From Bacillus sp. SD075 (GTDB lineage Bacteria; Bacillota; Bacilli; Bacillales; DSM-1321), in NCBI RefSeq assembly GCF_017355165.1, contig NZ_JADILK010000003.1:124001-188000 (forward strand): a stretch of DNA of 64,000 nt, read 5' to 3'. Positions 39,185-55,108 of this stretch are shown here, in pieces (the first letter of the stretch is position 1; each line of letters begins with the position of its first letter). Made by a program: the position numbers and the translations under genes. The notes beneath the pieces were generated by a model. That model searched no databases, had not been told where the DNA came from, and worked only from the letters and a program-made list of their open reading frames with translations.

Positions 39185-39448
39185 TTACCCCTCTTCTACG
39201 CTGTCATCTCTATCTTGAAGCCGTGCAGCAACCGTTTCCGGTTGAACGGCAGATAAGATAACATGGTCGCTGTCTGTAATTATAACGGCCCTCGTTCTTC
39301 TACCATATGTAGCATCTATTAAGGACCCACGGTCTCGGGCGTCTTGAATGATCCTTTTAATCGGAGCCGATTCAGGGCTCACGATAGATACGATCCGGTT
39401 TGCGGAAACGATATTCCCAAAACCAATATTAATGAGCTTGATTGACAT
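39185..39448 (-). CDS. remA: Extracellular matrix regulator RemA (YlzA, DUF370)
   Basis: RemA is a DNA-binding activator of biofilm matrix genes in B. subtilis. The 87-residue protein starts [20 protein letters not shown] and has [22 protein letters not shown], with the conserved Arg residues thought to contact DNA. It sits between yloC and gmk. Confidence 0.94.
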   Translation of the reverse strand: MSIKLINIGFGNIVSANRIVSIVSPESAPIKRIIQDARDRGSLIDATYGRRTRAVIITDSDHVILSAVQPETVAARLQDRDDSVEEG

Positions 39449-39501
39449 TTTTGTCCCCCATTCATATCTATTGTCACCTTGTTAGGTTCATCATAAACCG
39501 A

Positions 39502-40377
39502 CTACTCGATATTTTGAACCTGTTCCTTTAATTTTTCAAGCAGACTTTTCATTTCCACCACTTCTTTAGTAATGGCCGAATCATTTGCCTTTGATCCAAT
39601 CGTATTTACTTCCCTATTCATTTCCTGAACAAGGAAGTCCAGTTTTCTTCCAATTGGTTCACTATGGATAAGCGTCCTTGAAAATTGCTGTACATGGCTA
39701 TCGAGTCTGGTCAGTTCTTCATTTATATCACATTTGTCAGCAAAAATGGCCGCTTCTGTAACAATGCGGCTATCTTCAATCAATCCTTCAGTCAGCTCGG
39801 CCAGTTTGATTTGCAGCCGTGCTTTATATTTTTCTACGACTGAAGGTGCATGCATTTTGACCCCTGCTACAATCTCATCAAACTTAATAAGCTGGCGTTT
39901 CATATCCAAGGCCAGCTCCTGACCTTCCAGATTCCGCATTTTTTTCAGATTTTCCAATGCCCCCGTTACCGCCTTCAATAACAGAATTTCCAAATCGGCA
40001 GGTACGGCAGGTACTTCTTCCGTCATGAAAATCGATTCAAGTTGCAGCATATCCTGTAATGTAATGGAACTTTCCAGATTGTATTTTCCTTTAACTTCAT
40101 CCATCAAACCCACATACTGATCAGCAAGATCCCAATCGATCTTCACCTTTTTGGAAACCAGGCCCTCACCTTCCACTGTAATGAAGATTTCTACCCGTCC
40201 CCTTCTTATGTATTGATTCGCCTTCTTCTTCACCTTTTCTTCCAAAACCAAAAGCTGGCGCGGCATTCGAATCGTATATTCACAAAAACGATGGTTCACG
40301 GTCTTAATTTCGGCAAAAACCTTGACCTGTCCATTTTCCGCTTCATCTCTTCCATAGCCCGTCATACTGGTAACCAT
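39502..40377 (-). CDS. yloC: YicC family endoribonuclease (YloC)
   Basis: A 291-residue protein of the YicC family. It begins MVTSMTGYGRDEAENG and ends with the DUF1732 domain containing GRKLDFLVQEMNREVNTIGSKAND. YicC proteins have been described as endoribonucleases. I used the ATG at 40377, as the family starts with S-M-T-G; the open frame to 40431 gives an unrelated extension. It follows a strong terminator, so it starts a new unit, although no clean promoter could be picked. Confidence 0.92.
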   Translation of the reverse strand: MVTSMTGYGRDEAENGQVKVFAEIKTVNHRFCEYTIRMPRQLLVLEEKVKKKANQYIRRGRVEIFITVEGEGLVSKKVKIDWDLADQYVGLMDEVKGKYNLESSITLQDMLQLESIFMTEEVPAVPADLEILLLKAVTGALENLKKMRNLEGQELALDMKRQLIKFDEIVAGVKMHAPSVVEKYKARLQIKLAELTEGLIEDSRIVTEAAIFADKCDINEELTRLDSHVQQFSRTLIHSEPIGRKLDFLVQEMNREVNTIGSKANDSAITKEVVEMKSLLEKLKEQVQNIE

Positions 40378-40476
40378 GGTTCCACATCCTATCAAACATA
40401 ATGTAGTAATTTGGCCTCTAACATTCATCATATATTAGCTACAGTACGAAAACTTCAGCTCACAAATAAAATACTA

Positions 40477-40513
40477 CAAAAATAAAAAGGCAATAGAGCA
40501 AGACTCTACCACC
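40477..40513 (-). terminator. Intrinsic terminator after yloB
   Basis: On the minus strand GGTGGTAGAG pairs (three G-U wobbles) with CTCTATTGCC around a 5-base loop and runs into TTTTTATTTTTG, 20 bases past the yloB stop. Confidence 0.8.
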
Positions 40514-40532
40514 TTAAAGATTATATCATATA

Positions 40533-43211
40533 TCATTGCGCTTTTCTTGCTAAAAAGGTTCCAGCCAGTAAAAAAGTTGGAATGGATGCCATTCCTATTA
40601 CTAATAGCCAATCCCTCCCCGAAATCGGTACCGTATGAAAGATTGTTTGTAAAGGCTGTACATACATGACGGCTACCATCAATAATAGGGAGGACAATAC
40701 CGCCCCCACTAGATAAAGGTTCCCGAATGGATTTCTCGAAAATATCGAATGTTCACTTCGGCAATCAAATACATGTATTAGCTGAGCTAGGACCAAGGTA
40801 GCGAACGCAATCGTTTGTGCATAAGCAAGGTTATCCGGATTTGCACGATATACTACATAGAATGCGATCAATGTAGAAATCCCAATCAGAAAACCGCGTG
40901 AGATAATCTTCCAGCCAAGCCCTCTTCCAAAAACACCTTCATTCGCATTTCTCGGATTCCTTTTCATTACATCTTCTTCTGCGGCATCCAGACCCAACGC
41001 CATCGCAGGCAGTCCGTCGGTTACAAGGTTCACGAATAAGATCTGGATTGGTATCAAAGGTAATGGCAAGGCACATAGCATCGCAAAAAACATGACCAAA
41101 ATCTCCCCAACATTGGAAGCAAGCAGATAACGGATGAACTTCCTGATGTTTTCATAAATATTCCTGCCTTCTTTGATGGCCGATTTAATCGTGGCAAAAT
41201 TATCGTCAACCAAAATCAAGGAAGAAGCTTCCTTAGCGACATCAGTCCCGGTGATGCCCATGGATATACCTATATCCGCTGATTTTATCGCAGGAGCATC
41301 ATTGACGCCATCTCCTGTCATTGCAACGACATGTCCTTTATTTTGCAAGGCTTTCACGATTTTCAACTTATGTTCCGGGGAAACGCGGGCAAATACCGAA
41401 ACACTTTCTACAACTTCCTCAAGTTCCCCGACTTCCATGTCCGCCAATTGCCGACCTTCCAGTACACGGTCTTTTCCTTTTAAAATACCAAGATCTTTAG
41501 CTATTGCCTTTGCGGTTATTACATGGTCGCCAGTAATCATGACAGTTTTGATCCCGGCATCCCGGCATTCCTTAACTGCCTGCTTCACTTCCGGTCGTGG
41601 GGGATCAATCATACCCTGCAGCCCCATGAAGGTCAGATTGCGCTCAGCTTCGGTTTCATGAAGCAAAATCGTTCCTTTTGAAAGAGGTTTATAACCAACA
41701 GCTATCATTCGAAGTGCCTGCGATGCAAGCCCATTCATGTCCTGTTGCACCCTTTCCTTACTCTCCCGATTTAATATTTCCGACCTTCCTTCCCAAAGAA
41801 TCGTGTCGGACTGGGCGATCAATACGTCAGGTGCCCCTTTTACGATGACGAAATGATTATCTTTATCATCTTTCACTATGACACTCATCATTTTGCGGCC
41901 CGAGTCAAATGGAAACTCCTTCACTATCGTAAACCTCTTAGACAAGTGTTCCCTCGTCAATCCAGCTTTCATTGCCGCGACTAACATCGCACCTTCTGTC
42001 GGATCACCGTCTAAAATATATTGTTTACCATTCTCCTTTAACTCAGCTTTATTACAGAGCATGCCGAATGTAATTATTTGAAGCAAGGCATTATGGTTTT
42101 TCGGTGCAACTGAAACCCCCTCTAAAGAAAACTCTCCGACAGGATTATAACCAGTACCGCCGACATCCCAAGTTTTCCCTCCACTCCAAACCTTCGTCAC
42201 CGTCATTTTGTTTTGTGTCAGTGTACCTGTCTTATCTGAGCAAATCACCGTTGCGCATCCAAGCGTTTCTACTGCAGGGAGCTTGCGGACAATCGCTTTT
42301 TGTTTGATCATACGCTGAACGCCTAAAGACAAGGCTACGGTCACAATGGCTGGCAGGCCTTCGGGAATCGCTGCAACAGCCAAGGATACTCCGGCCAAAA
42401 ACATAGTATAGAGGTCATGCCCTTGAATGACGCCAGTCAGGACCACGATTACAGTTAATACTAAAGCCATGACGATCAAAATTTTGCCTAGTTGCTCCAA
42501 CCGCCGTTGAAGCGGTGTTTCTTTTGTTTCTGCAGTCTGTAGGAGGTCCGCAATCTTGCCCATTGCCGTATTCATTCCTGTAGCGGTTACGATTCCGACT
42601 CCATTTCCTCTTGTTACCATCGTTCCCATAAAAGCCATATTTTCCTGATCACCGATACCTTCGACCTCATTCACCAACGGATCGGAACATTTAACAGCTG
42701 GAAGTGACTCGCCGGTAAGTGCAGACTCTTCTATTTCAAGGCTTGAATGGTCGATGATCCGTAAATCGGCACCAATTCGGTCACCGCTCGAGAACTTCAG
42801 GATATCCCCTACAACGACTTCTCTCGAAGGGATTTTCAGCCATTGGCCATCCCGAAGAACGTTAACTTGCGGCGCTGCCATTTCCTTTAGGGCATCCAGG
42901 GATTTTTCAGCTTTCCGTTCTTGAAAAAAACCAAGTAATCCATTTAAAAAAACAATCGCCATGATGGCAATCGCATCAATATATTCACCCAATATCCCGG
43001 AGACTAATGTCGCGGCAAGTAAAACTATAACCATAAAATCTTTGAATTGGGCGAAAAATAAAAGAATGGCAGACTGTTTTTCCCCTTCTTTCAATTCGTT
43101 AAAGCCATGCTTACGCAGCCTGTCCTTAACTTCATCATCGTCCAAACCGTGTGTAACGTTTGTTTGAAGCGCTTTCTCCATTTCTTGATTATTCATTTCC
43201 TTGAACTCCAT
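40533..43211 (-). CDS. yloB: P-type calcium-transporting ATPase (YloB)
   Basis: YloB is a SERCA-like calcium pump of 892 residues. Seen are LTGESLPAVK, the phosphorylated Asp326 in CSDKTGTLTQ, PEGL (283-286) in helix M4, KGAPD, and GDGVNDAPAIK; about ten membrane helices are visible. The ATG at 43211 is preceded by AAGGGATG at a rather long distance. In B. subtilis the homologue helps spore resistance. No riboswitch was recognised in its 5' region. Confidence 0.95.
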   Translation of the reverse strand: MEFKEMNNQEMEKALQTNVTHGLDDDEVKDRLRKHGFNELKEGEKQSAILLFFAQFKDFMVIVLLAATLVSGILGEYIDAIAIMAIVFLNGLLGFFQERKAEKSLDALKEMAAPQVNVLRDGQWLKIPSREVVVGDILKFSSGDRIGADLRIIDHSSLEIEESALTGESLPAVKCSDPLVNEVEGIGDQENMAFMGTMVTRGNGVGIVTATGMNTAMGKIADLLQTAETKETPLQRRLEQLGKILIVMALVLTVIVVLTGVIQGHDLYTMFLAGVSLAVAAIPEGLPAIVTVALSLGVQRMIKQKAIVRKLPAVETLGCATVICSDKTGTLTQNKMTVTKVWSGGKTWDVGGTGYNPVGEFSLEGVSVAPKNHNALLQIITFGMLCNKAELKENGKQYILDGDPTEGAMLVAAMKAGLTREHLSKRFTIVKEFPFDSGRKMMSVIVKDDKDNHFVIVKGAPDVLIAQSDTILWEGRSEILNRESKERVQQDMNGLASQALRMIAVGYKPLSKGTILLHETEAERNLTFMGLQGMIDPPRPEVKQAVKECRDAGIKTVMITGDHVITAKAIAKDLGILKGKDRVLEGRQLADMEVGELEEVVESVSVFARVSPEHKLKIVKALQNKGHVVAMTGDGVNDAPAIKSADIGISMGITGTDVAKEASSLILVDDNFATIKSAIKEGRNIYENIRKFIRYLLASNVGEILVMFFAMLCALPLPLIPIQILFVNLVTDGLPAMALGLDAAEEDVMKRNPRNANEGVFGRGLGWKIISRGFLIGISTLIAFYVVYRANPDNLAYAQTIAFATLVLAQLIHVFDCRSEHSIFSRNPFGNLYLVGAVLSSLLLMVAVMYVQPLQTIFHTVPISGRDWLLVIGMASIPTFLLAGTFLARKAQ

Positions 43212-43344
43212 CAAGTATCACACATCCCTTTGAATAGAATGAATTAGGCTCCTGTATACATCTTAACAGGCGCTCTTTGCTTTACTCATCCGACACCTGC
43301 CTGCTTACCGATACATAAAACAACCTGCTCTTCTTCCATGATTA

Positions 43345-43373
43345 TTCAGACTCGTCCAAAATAATGCTATAAT
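43345..43373 (+). promoter_or_regulatory. Candidate rqcH promoter and long leader
   Basis: TTCAGA (43345-43350), 17 bases and a perfect TATAAT (43368-43373) on the plus strand lie about 255 bases before rqcH. The 417-base gap between yloB and rqcH holds no large gene; a 19-codon frame at 43414-43473 (M-N-E-R-P-L-I) lies in the leader. No known riboswitch or T-box was recognised. Confidence 0.45.
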
Positions 43374-43628
43374 TAAACAGAATTGCGGAAAGAAGAACGA
43401 TCCGGATAATAAAATGAATGAACGACCGCTAATCATGATGAATGGACAAAATCCAATTAATCTCAGAACCTAAAGAAGCAGCCATTCAATATTCCTGAAC
43501 TGCAACTCCTGCTTTTCACCCAGTACGCTTAAATTTGTGATACAGCTAAAAGGTCAGCCCTGATGAATTGATAACACCTAGCAAAATGAGTATCTTAGAA
43601 AATCTTATGTAAAGGAAGTAAAAATAGA

Positions 43629-45350
43629 ATGTCATTTGATGGATTATTTACGAAAGCGATGACGGAAGAAATCGCTTCTTTATTAAAAGGTGGACGAATC
43701 AATAAGGTCCATCAGCCTTATAAAAATGAAGTAATACTGGTTGTTCGTGCTGGAGGTAAAAACCATAAGCTCCTATTATCAGCACACCCAAGTTATTCAA
43801 GGGTGCAATTGACCGAGGAAAGTTATGAAAATCCCAAAGAAGCACCCATGTTCTGTATGCTTCTTAGGAAGCACCTCGAAGGCTATACAATAGAAGATAT
43901 TTATCAATATGAACTTGATAGGATGATCATTTTTGAAGTGAAAGGCCGCAATGAACTCGGTGATGTCTCACAAAAGCAGCTAATCATCGAAATCATGGGG
44001 CGTCACAGCAACATTGTTTTAGTCGATAAAGAACGGAAAATGATTTTGGACAGCATTAAACATGTTTCACATGCCGTTAACAGTTATCGGGCGATATTGC
44101 CCGGCCAGGAATATAAGGCTCCGCCCGCACAAGAAAAGAATAATCCCTTTGAGGCTAACGAGGACGAGATCAGGAAGAATATTGACTTCAATGCAGGAAA
44201 GCTGGATCGACAGCTTGTTGCCCATTTTTCAGGAGTTTCACCATTAGTTGCAAAGGAAGCCGTCTACCGGGCTGGACTTGCCAACAGCACGACCCTTCCA
44301 TCGGCTTTTTTAAGGATTATCCAAGAAATCTCGGAGCAGAACTATGCTGCGACGATCAAACAAGATGGAAATAAAGAAGTTTTTTATATGCTTTCACTGG
44401 AGCATCTGAATGGGAATCAACGTACTTTTTCTTCATTGAGCGAGATGCTCGACCGCTATTACTTTGGAAAGGCAGAAAGAGATCGGGTTAAGCAAAAGAG
44501 CCAGGATGTAGAACGTTTCATTAGTAATGAAATCGAAAAGAACTCAAAAAAAATCGGGAAGCTCGAACGCACATTAAAAGATACGGAACGCGGAGAACAG
44601 TATCAGTTGTTCGGTGAACTGCTTACAGCTAATCTATATCAAATGAAAAAAGGCATGAAGGAAATAGAAGTCGTCAATTATTATGATGAAGAACAAAGTA
44701 TGGTCACCATCCCGCTTGACCCATTAAAAAATCCATCAGATAATGCACAAAAGTACTTCTCCAGATACCAAAAGTCCAAAAATGCAGTTGGAGTCGTCCA
44801 AGAACAAATCGAAAAAACAAAATTGGAATTGGCCTACTTTGAAGCCTTGCATCAGCAGCTCCTATCAGCGTCACCCAGAGATATAGAGGAGATTCGCGAA
44901 GAACTGCAGGAAGAAGGATACATTCGGCAAAAAAAGAAAAAAGGCATGAAAAAGCCCGCAAATGCAAAACCGCAGCTTGAAACTTATTATGCTACAGATG
45001 GAGACCTCATTTTTGTCGGGAAGAATAATAAACAAAATGATTATCTGACGAACAAGTTTGCACGCCGTGATGAAATATGGCTTCATACCAAAGATATACC
45101 TGGCTCACATGTTGTGATTCGAAATGAAACGCCAAGTGAAAAAACGATAAAAGAGGCAGCCGTATTAGCAGCTTTCTTCAGTAAAGCAAAGCAATCGAGC
45201 TCAGTCCCCGTTGACTTCACACAAGTTCGCCATGTTAAGAAACCGAATGGTTCTAAGCCCGGGTTCGTGATCTACGACCAGCAGCAGACCGTATATATTA
45301 CACCGGATGCCGATACCGTCATATGCTTAAAGGAAGCGGTAAAGGATTAA
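43629..45350 (+). CDS. rqcH: Ribosome quality control protein RqcH (NFACT family)
   Basis: RqcH binds stalled 50S-peptidyl-tRNA complexes and recruits tRNA-Ala to add C-terminal alanine tails that mark proteins for decay. The 573-residue protein has the NFACT-N domain with the conserved Asp97-Arg98 pair needed for tRNA binding, a coiled coil (about 285-430) and the C-terminal NFACT-R domain with [19 protein letters not shown]. Older names are YloA or FbpA. AAAGGAAG precedes the ATG. It is convergent with the pyr operon, sharing its terminator. Confidence 0.95.
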   Translation: MSFDGLFTKAMTEEIASLLKGGRINKVHQPYKNEVILVVRAGGKNHKLLLSAHPSYSRVQLTEESYENPKEAPMFCMLLRKHLEGYTIEDIYQYELDRMIIFEVKGRNELGDVSQKQLIIEIMGRHSNIVLVDKERKMILDSIKHVSHAVNSYRAILPGQEYKAPPAQEKNNPFEANEDEIRKNIDFNAGKLDRQLVAHFSGVSPLVAKEAVYRAGLANSTTLPSAFLRIIQEISEQNYAATIKQDGNKEVFYMLSLEHLNGNQRTFSSLSEMLDRYYFGKAERDRVKQKSQDVERFISNEIEKNSKKIGKLERTLKDTERGEQYQLFGELLTANLYQMKKGMKEIEVVNYYDEEQSMVTIPLDPLKNPSDNAQKYFSRYQKSKNAVGVVQEQIEKTKLELAYFEALHQQLLSASPRDIEEIREELQEEGYIRQKKKKGMKKPANAKPQLETYYATDGDLIFVGKNNKQNDYLTNKFARRDEIWLHTKDIPGSHVVIRNETPSEKTIKEAAVLAAFFSKAKQSSSVPVDFTQVRHVKKPNGSKPGFVIYDQQQTVYITPDADTVICLKEAVKD

Positions 45351-45360
45351 ATGGTAAAAA

Positions 45361-45403
45361 ACATAGAGGTGGCCCAATCTACTTGATTGGGCCACCTCTA
45401 TGT
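45361..45403. terminator. Bidirectional terminator shared by rqcH and pyrE
   Basis: A perfect 19-bp stem runs from ACATAGAGG at 45361 to CCTCTATGT at 45403 with a 5-base loop. It directly abuts the pyrE stop (45404) and lies 10 bases past the rqcH stop. Confidence 0.9.
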
Positions 45404-46032
45404 TCATGCTGAAATCCAAGCCGTATCAGCAGGATTTTCTCGCCATTTTTTTAGTTTTTCCAATTCTTCTGCTGTGATGTACCCTTTTTCATTAGCGACT
45501 TTTATCAAAGTAGAGTAGTCACTCAACGAATGGTTAATAATGCCCTCAGCATCGAATTTTTCTTTTCCCTTTTCCAATCCATAAGTAAAGATCGAAACGA
45601 CCCCAAGAACATCACAGCCAGCTTCTTTCAGCGCGTTAACAGCAGTAATCACACTTCCGCCGGTTGAAATCAAGTCTTCTACAACCACCACTTTTTGTCC
45701 TGGAACTGCGCGACCTTCGATTTGATTGCCCTTTCCGTGTTCCTTGGCTTTGGATCGAACATAGCACATCGGTGCATTTAATTTTTCACTCACCCAAGCT
45801 GCATGCGGAATGCCGGCAGTTGCTGTACCTGCAATCAGTTCAGCCTCAGGGAAATGCTGTTCGATCAATCCTTTCAATCCTTCCGCTATTTCATTGCGAA
45901 CCTCTGGGTATGACAGGGTCAAGCGGTTGTCACAATAAATGGGGGATTGAATTCCAGATGCCCAAGTAAAGGGGTCATTCGGCTGTAAGTACACTGCTTT
46001 TATTTCCAATAGATGTTCCGCTATCTTATTAT

Positions 46033-46039
<7 letters not shown>
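45404..46039 (-). CDS. pyrE: Orotate phosphoribosyltransferase
   Basis: PyrE joins orotate and PRPP to give OMP. The 211-residue protein has the PRPP motif [18 protein letters not shown] and [12 protein letters not shown]. The ATG at 46039 follows GGGAGGG and overlaps the pyrF stop by seven bases. It is the last gene of the pyr operon. Confidence 0.97.
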
Positions 46040-48434
<2,395 letters not shown>

Positions 48435-48438
<4 letters not shown>

Positions 48439-51400
48439 ATATAGCTCACCTCACGACTTTTTTCCGTTTTTCCCATTGCTTCTGCCGAGAAGGTCATTGA
48501 TTCTATCACCCTTAAAATAGCTTCTGCCGTATCAAGTGATGTTAAGCATGTCACTCCATTTTCAACCGATTCACGTCGGATCCTGAAACCATCCCTGGCA
48601 GGCTGCTTACCTTTTGTCAAAGTATTTATGACAAATTGTGCTTCCCCGTTCCGGATAACATCCAGTAAGTTTGTACCTTCCTCGCCAATTTTACCGACAA
48701 TCGCAGTCGGGATTCCGGATTGCTCCAATAAGGCAGCAGTTCCGCTGGTGGCTATAAGCTTGAACCCGATATTATGGAAACGTCTTGCTAAAAGCAGCGC
48801 TTCTTGCTTATCTTTATCCGATATCGTCAATAACACCGAACCATGCCCCTTAATTTTGAAACCGGAAGCGACCAGCCCTTTATATAAAGCCTTCTCAAGG
48901 GTGCTATCTTTCCCCATAACTTCACCAGTCGATTTCATTTCAGGTCCGAGTGAGATGTCCACACCTCTTAATTTTGCAAAAGAGAAGACCGGCACTTTCA
49001 CATAAACCCCAGTTTGTTCCGGCACTAACCCCGATTTGTAACCTTGACTTTCAAGTGTGTGGCCCAAGATGACCTTCGTGGCTAAGTTAGCCATCGGCAC
49101 ATTCGTAATTTTACTTAAGAATGGAACGGTTCGGCTGGAACGCGGATTTACTTCAATCACATACACTTCTTCATTGCTGATGACATATTGAATGTTCAAG
49201 AGACCAATTATATTCAAGCCTTTTGCCAATCGGGTCGTATAATCAATGATTACTTCTTTTTGTTTTTCCGTTAAATTTTGAGGAGGATAGACTGCAATCG
49301 AATCACCTGAATGGACGCCGGCACGTTCGATATGTTCCATGATTCCAGGGATAACGACCGTTTCACCATCGGAAATTCCATCGACTTCGATTTCCTTACC
49401 CGTTAAGTAGCGGTCTATCAGGACAGGATGATCCGGATTTATTTTAACGGCATTTTTCATGTAATGAAGCAATTCTTCTTGTTTATAGACGATTTCCATC
49501 GCTCTTCCTCCGAGGACATACGATGGCCTTACTAATACCGGGTAACCAATATCTTCAGCTATGATGATCGCTTCATCAACCGATGTTGCGGTTTTACCCT
49601 TTGGCTGCGGAATACCTAGATCCTTAAGTGCTCTTTCGAATTTATTGCGATTTTCCGCCCTATCCAAGTCTTCAAGTGAAGTACCAAGGATCTTCACTCC
49701 TCTTTCAACAAGGCCATCTGCAAGGTTGATTGCTGTCTGTCCTCCAAACTGGACGATGACCCCTTCCGGTTTTTCCAAATCGATGACATGCATGACATCT
49801 TCAATAGTCAATGGTTCGAAATAAAGTTTGTCCGAGATACTGAAATCCGTCGAAACTGTTTCGGGATTATTGTTAATGATGATCGCTTCATATCCCGCTT
49901 CTTTAATGGCCCATACCGAATGTACAGTCGCATAATCAAACTCTACTCCTTGCCCTATCCGAATTGGGCCTGATCCCAGAACAATGACACTTTTCTTGTC
50001 AGTTACGATGGACTCATTCTCATCTTCATATGTCCCATAAAAATACGGTGTTTCCGATTCGAATTCGGCAGCACATGTATCAACCATTTTGTAAACAGGG
50101 ATGATTCCTTGCTGTTTCCGATACTCATAGACGTCAATTTCGGGAACTCCCCATATTTCTGCAATCGTTTTGTCAGAAAATCCTAGTTCTTTAGCCTTTT
50201 GCAATACTTCACAATCAAAAGAATGCTCTTTAAGCTGCTTTTCAAAGTCGATTATCTTTTTCAACTTATGCAAGAAGAATAAATCGATCTGGCTCCATTC
50301 GTGGATGGTTTCGATCGTTTTCCCCCTTCTTAACGCTTCACCGATATAGAATAACCGCTCATCTCCAGCTTTTCGGATCCGTTTCTCTATTTTCCCATCC
50401 TCAAACTCCTCATTCAAATTAAGATGGAATATACCCGCTTCAAGGGAACGGACAGCTTTTAAGATTGATTCCTCGAATGTACGGCCGATTGCCATGACTT
50501 CCCCGGTCGCTTTCATTTGGGTACCGAGTCTACGGTTGGCACTTTCGAACTTATCGAATGGCCAGCGTGGAATTTTTGTAACGACATAGTCCAGTGCCGG
50601 TTCAAAGCTGGCATAGGTTTTGCCAGTGACAGGGTTCATCATTTCATCAAGCGTCAAACCAACGGCTATCTTTGCTGCAAGTTTTGCAATTGGATATCCT
50701 GTTGCTTTTGAAGCAAGCGCCGACGAACGGCTGACCCTCGGGTTCACTTCAATGACATAATATTGATAGCTGTTTGGATCTAGCGCAAGCTGAACATTAC
50801 ATCCACCTTCAATTTTCAAGGCACGGATAATCTTCAAAGAGGTATTTCTAAGCATTTGATACTCTCTGTCACTTAATGTTTGGCTTGGTGCGGCAACTAT
50901 TGAATCGCCTGTATGGACACCGACAGGATCGAAGTTTTCCATATTACAAACGACTATTGCATTATCATTGGAATCACGCATCACTTCATATTCCACTTCT
51001 TTGAAACCGGCAATGCTCTTCTCAAGCAGACATTGGTGAACCGGGCTGCTTTTCAGGCCACCCTCAACAATCTCGATCAGCTGCTCTTCGTTATCACAAA
51101 TCCCACCGCCTGTTCCACCAAGCGTGAAGGCTGGACGGACAATGACCGGATAGCCGACTCGTTCAACAAATGTATAAGCCTCTTCCAAATTATGAATAAT
51201 GTCGCTGTCAGGTACTGGTTCCCCTAAATCGTTCATTAGCGTCCGGAAAAGGTCACGGTCTTCTGCTTGTTGGATAGCTGAAAGTTTGGTCCCAAGAATC
51301 TGTACATTGCATTCTTCCAGAATTCCTGCTTCGGCAAGCTCGACTGCCATGTTCAGGCCAGTCTGTCCGCCCAAGGTAGGTAGCAGTGCATCCGGGCGCT

Positions 51401-51641
51401 CTTTACGAATGATTTTGCTAACAAATTCCAATGTGATCGGTTCGATATAAACCGCGTCTGCCATTTCACTGTCTGTCATGATTGTAGCAGGGTTAGAGTT
51501 AATCAAGATCACTCGATACCCCTCTTCTTTTAAGGCTATACACGCTTGGGTTCCTGCATAATCGAACTCGGCGGCCTGTCCGATGACAATCGGACCGGAA
51601 CCAATTACTAGGATGCTTTTTATATCAGTGCGTTTTGGCAT
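48435..51641 (-). CDS. carB: Carbamoyl-phosphate synthase large subunit (pyrimidine)
   Basis: The large subunit makes carbamoyl phosphate from bicarbonate, two ATP and ammonia. The 1068-residue protein is two related ATP-grasp halves (first with [17 protein letters not shown], second with [16 protein letters not shown]) and a C-terminal MGS-like allosteric domain (about 930 onward) where UMP or PRPP may act. In B. subtilis the gene is pyrAB. It overlaps carA by 22 bases and pyrK by four. Confidence 0.97.
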
Positions 51642-52722
51642 GTTTTTTCCCCCTTGTTGGTTGCAGCTTCAATCATTTGTAAGAATTCATTGAATAAGTA
51701 GTTAGCATCTTCCGGTCCCGGTGATGCTTCCGGGTGATATTGTACGGTAAAAGCCGGATACTCTTTATGGCGCAAACCTTCAATCGTATCGTCATTCAAT
51801 GCTGTATGTGTCACAATTAGATCCGTACTTTCAATCGAAAGCTCTTCAACTGTATATCCATGATTTTGAGATGTGATGGATACCTTTCCAGTCCGAAGGT
51901 CCTTAACCGGGTGATTAGAACCTCGATGGCCGAATTTTAATTTTTCCGTATCCGCCCCATTTGCAAGTGCAAATAATTGATGTCCTAAACAGATTCCGAA
52001 TAACGGCACTTGTGTTTGGATTGTGCGGATCATTTCAAGCGTCTCATGAACACTTTTAGGATCTCCAGGACCGTTCGAAAGCATCACGCCATCCGGATGA
52101 TATTGCATCACTTCTTCAGCCGTAACGTTATAAGGTACAACCACGACATCACAGCCGCGTTTCGTCAACTCACGTAAAATCCCATGCTTCATGCCATAGT
52201 CTACAAGAACTACCCGTGGGCCTCTGCCCGGGCTGGAATAAGGTGCTTTTGTTGAAACCTGTTTTACTTGATTGGAAGGGATCACCGTTGCTTTCAACTG
52301 GGAAACCACTTCTTTTGCATCTTTATTGATATTGCAGAGCACCCCTTTAAGTGCACCTGATTTCCTGATGATTCTTGTCAGCTTTCTTGTATCGATTCCG
52401 CTTATTCCAGGTATGTTCTTCATTTTCAGGTATTCATCAAGTGATAATTGGTTTCGCCAGTTGGAAGGAAGTTCTGCTGTTTCCTTAACGACGAATCCTG
52501 ATATCGCTGGATTGATGGATTCAAAGTCATCCCGGTTTATCCCGTAGTTCCCGATTAATGGATACGTAAGTGTAACGATTTGACCGCAATAGGATGGATC
52601 GGATAAAATCTCCTGGTACCCCGTCATCCCTGTGTTAAAAACGACTTCACCTATTTTTTCTACGTCCCCTCCGAATGCTTCCCCAAGGAATACTGTCCCG
52701 TCTTCTAAAATTAGCTGTCTTT

Positions 52723-52726
<4 letters not shown>
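51620..52726 (-). CDS. carA: Carbamoyl-phosphate synthase small subunit (pyrimidine)
   Basis: The glutaminase subunit supplies ammonia to CarB. The 368-residue protein has the class I amidotransferase active site [13 protein letters not shown] (nucleophile Cys) and the [11 protein letters not shown]is-Glu segment. The ATG at 52726 overlaps the pyrC stop (ATGA); the open frame to 52795 lies in pyrC. Known as pyrAA in B. subtilis. Confidence 0.97.
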
Positions 52727-55075
<2,349 letters not shown>

Positions 55076-55108
55076 TTAAAAGGTGATTTATTGTTTTGAT
55101 GCAGTATC

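Noticed and set aside
41173..41661. 162-codon plus-strand frame
   Set aside because: Lies opposite the catalytic part of yloB; no start site or family resemblance.
43212..43344. Possible manganese (yybP-ykoY) riboswitch ahead of the P-type ATPase yloB
   Set aside because: The conserved loop sequences of that riboswitch are not seen; only a 5-bp CCTGT/ACAGG stem is present.
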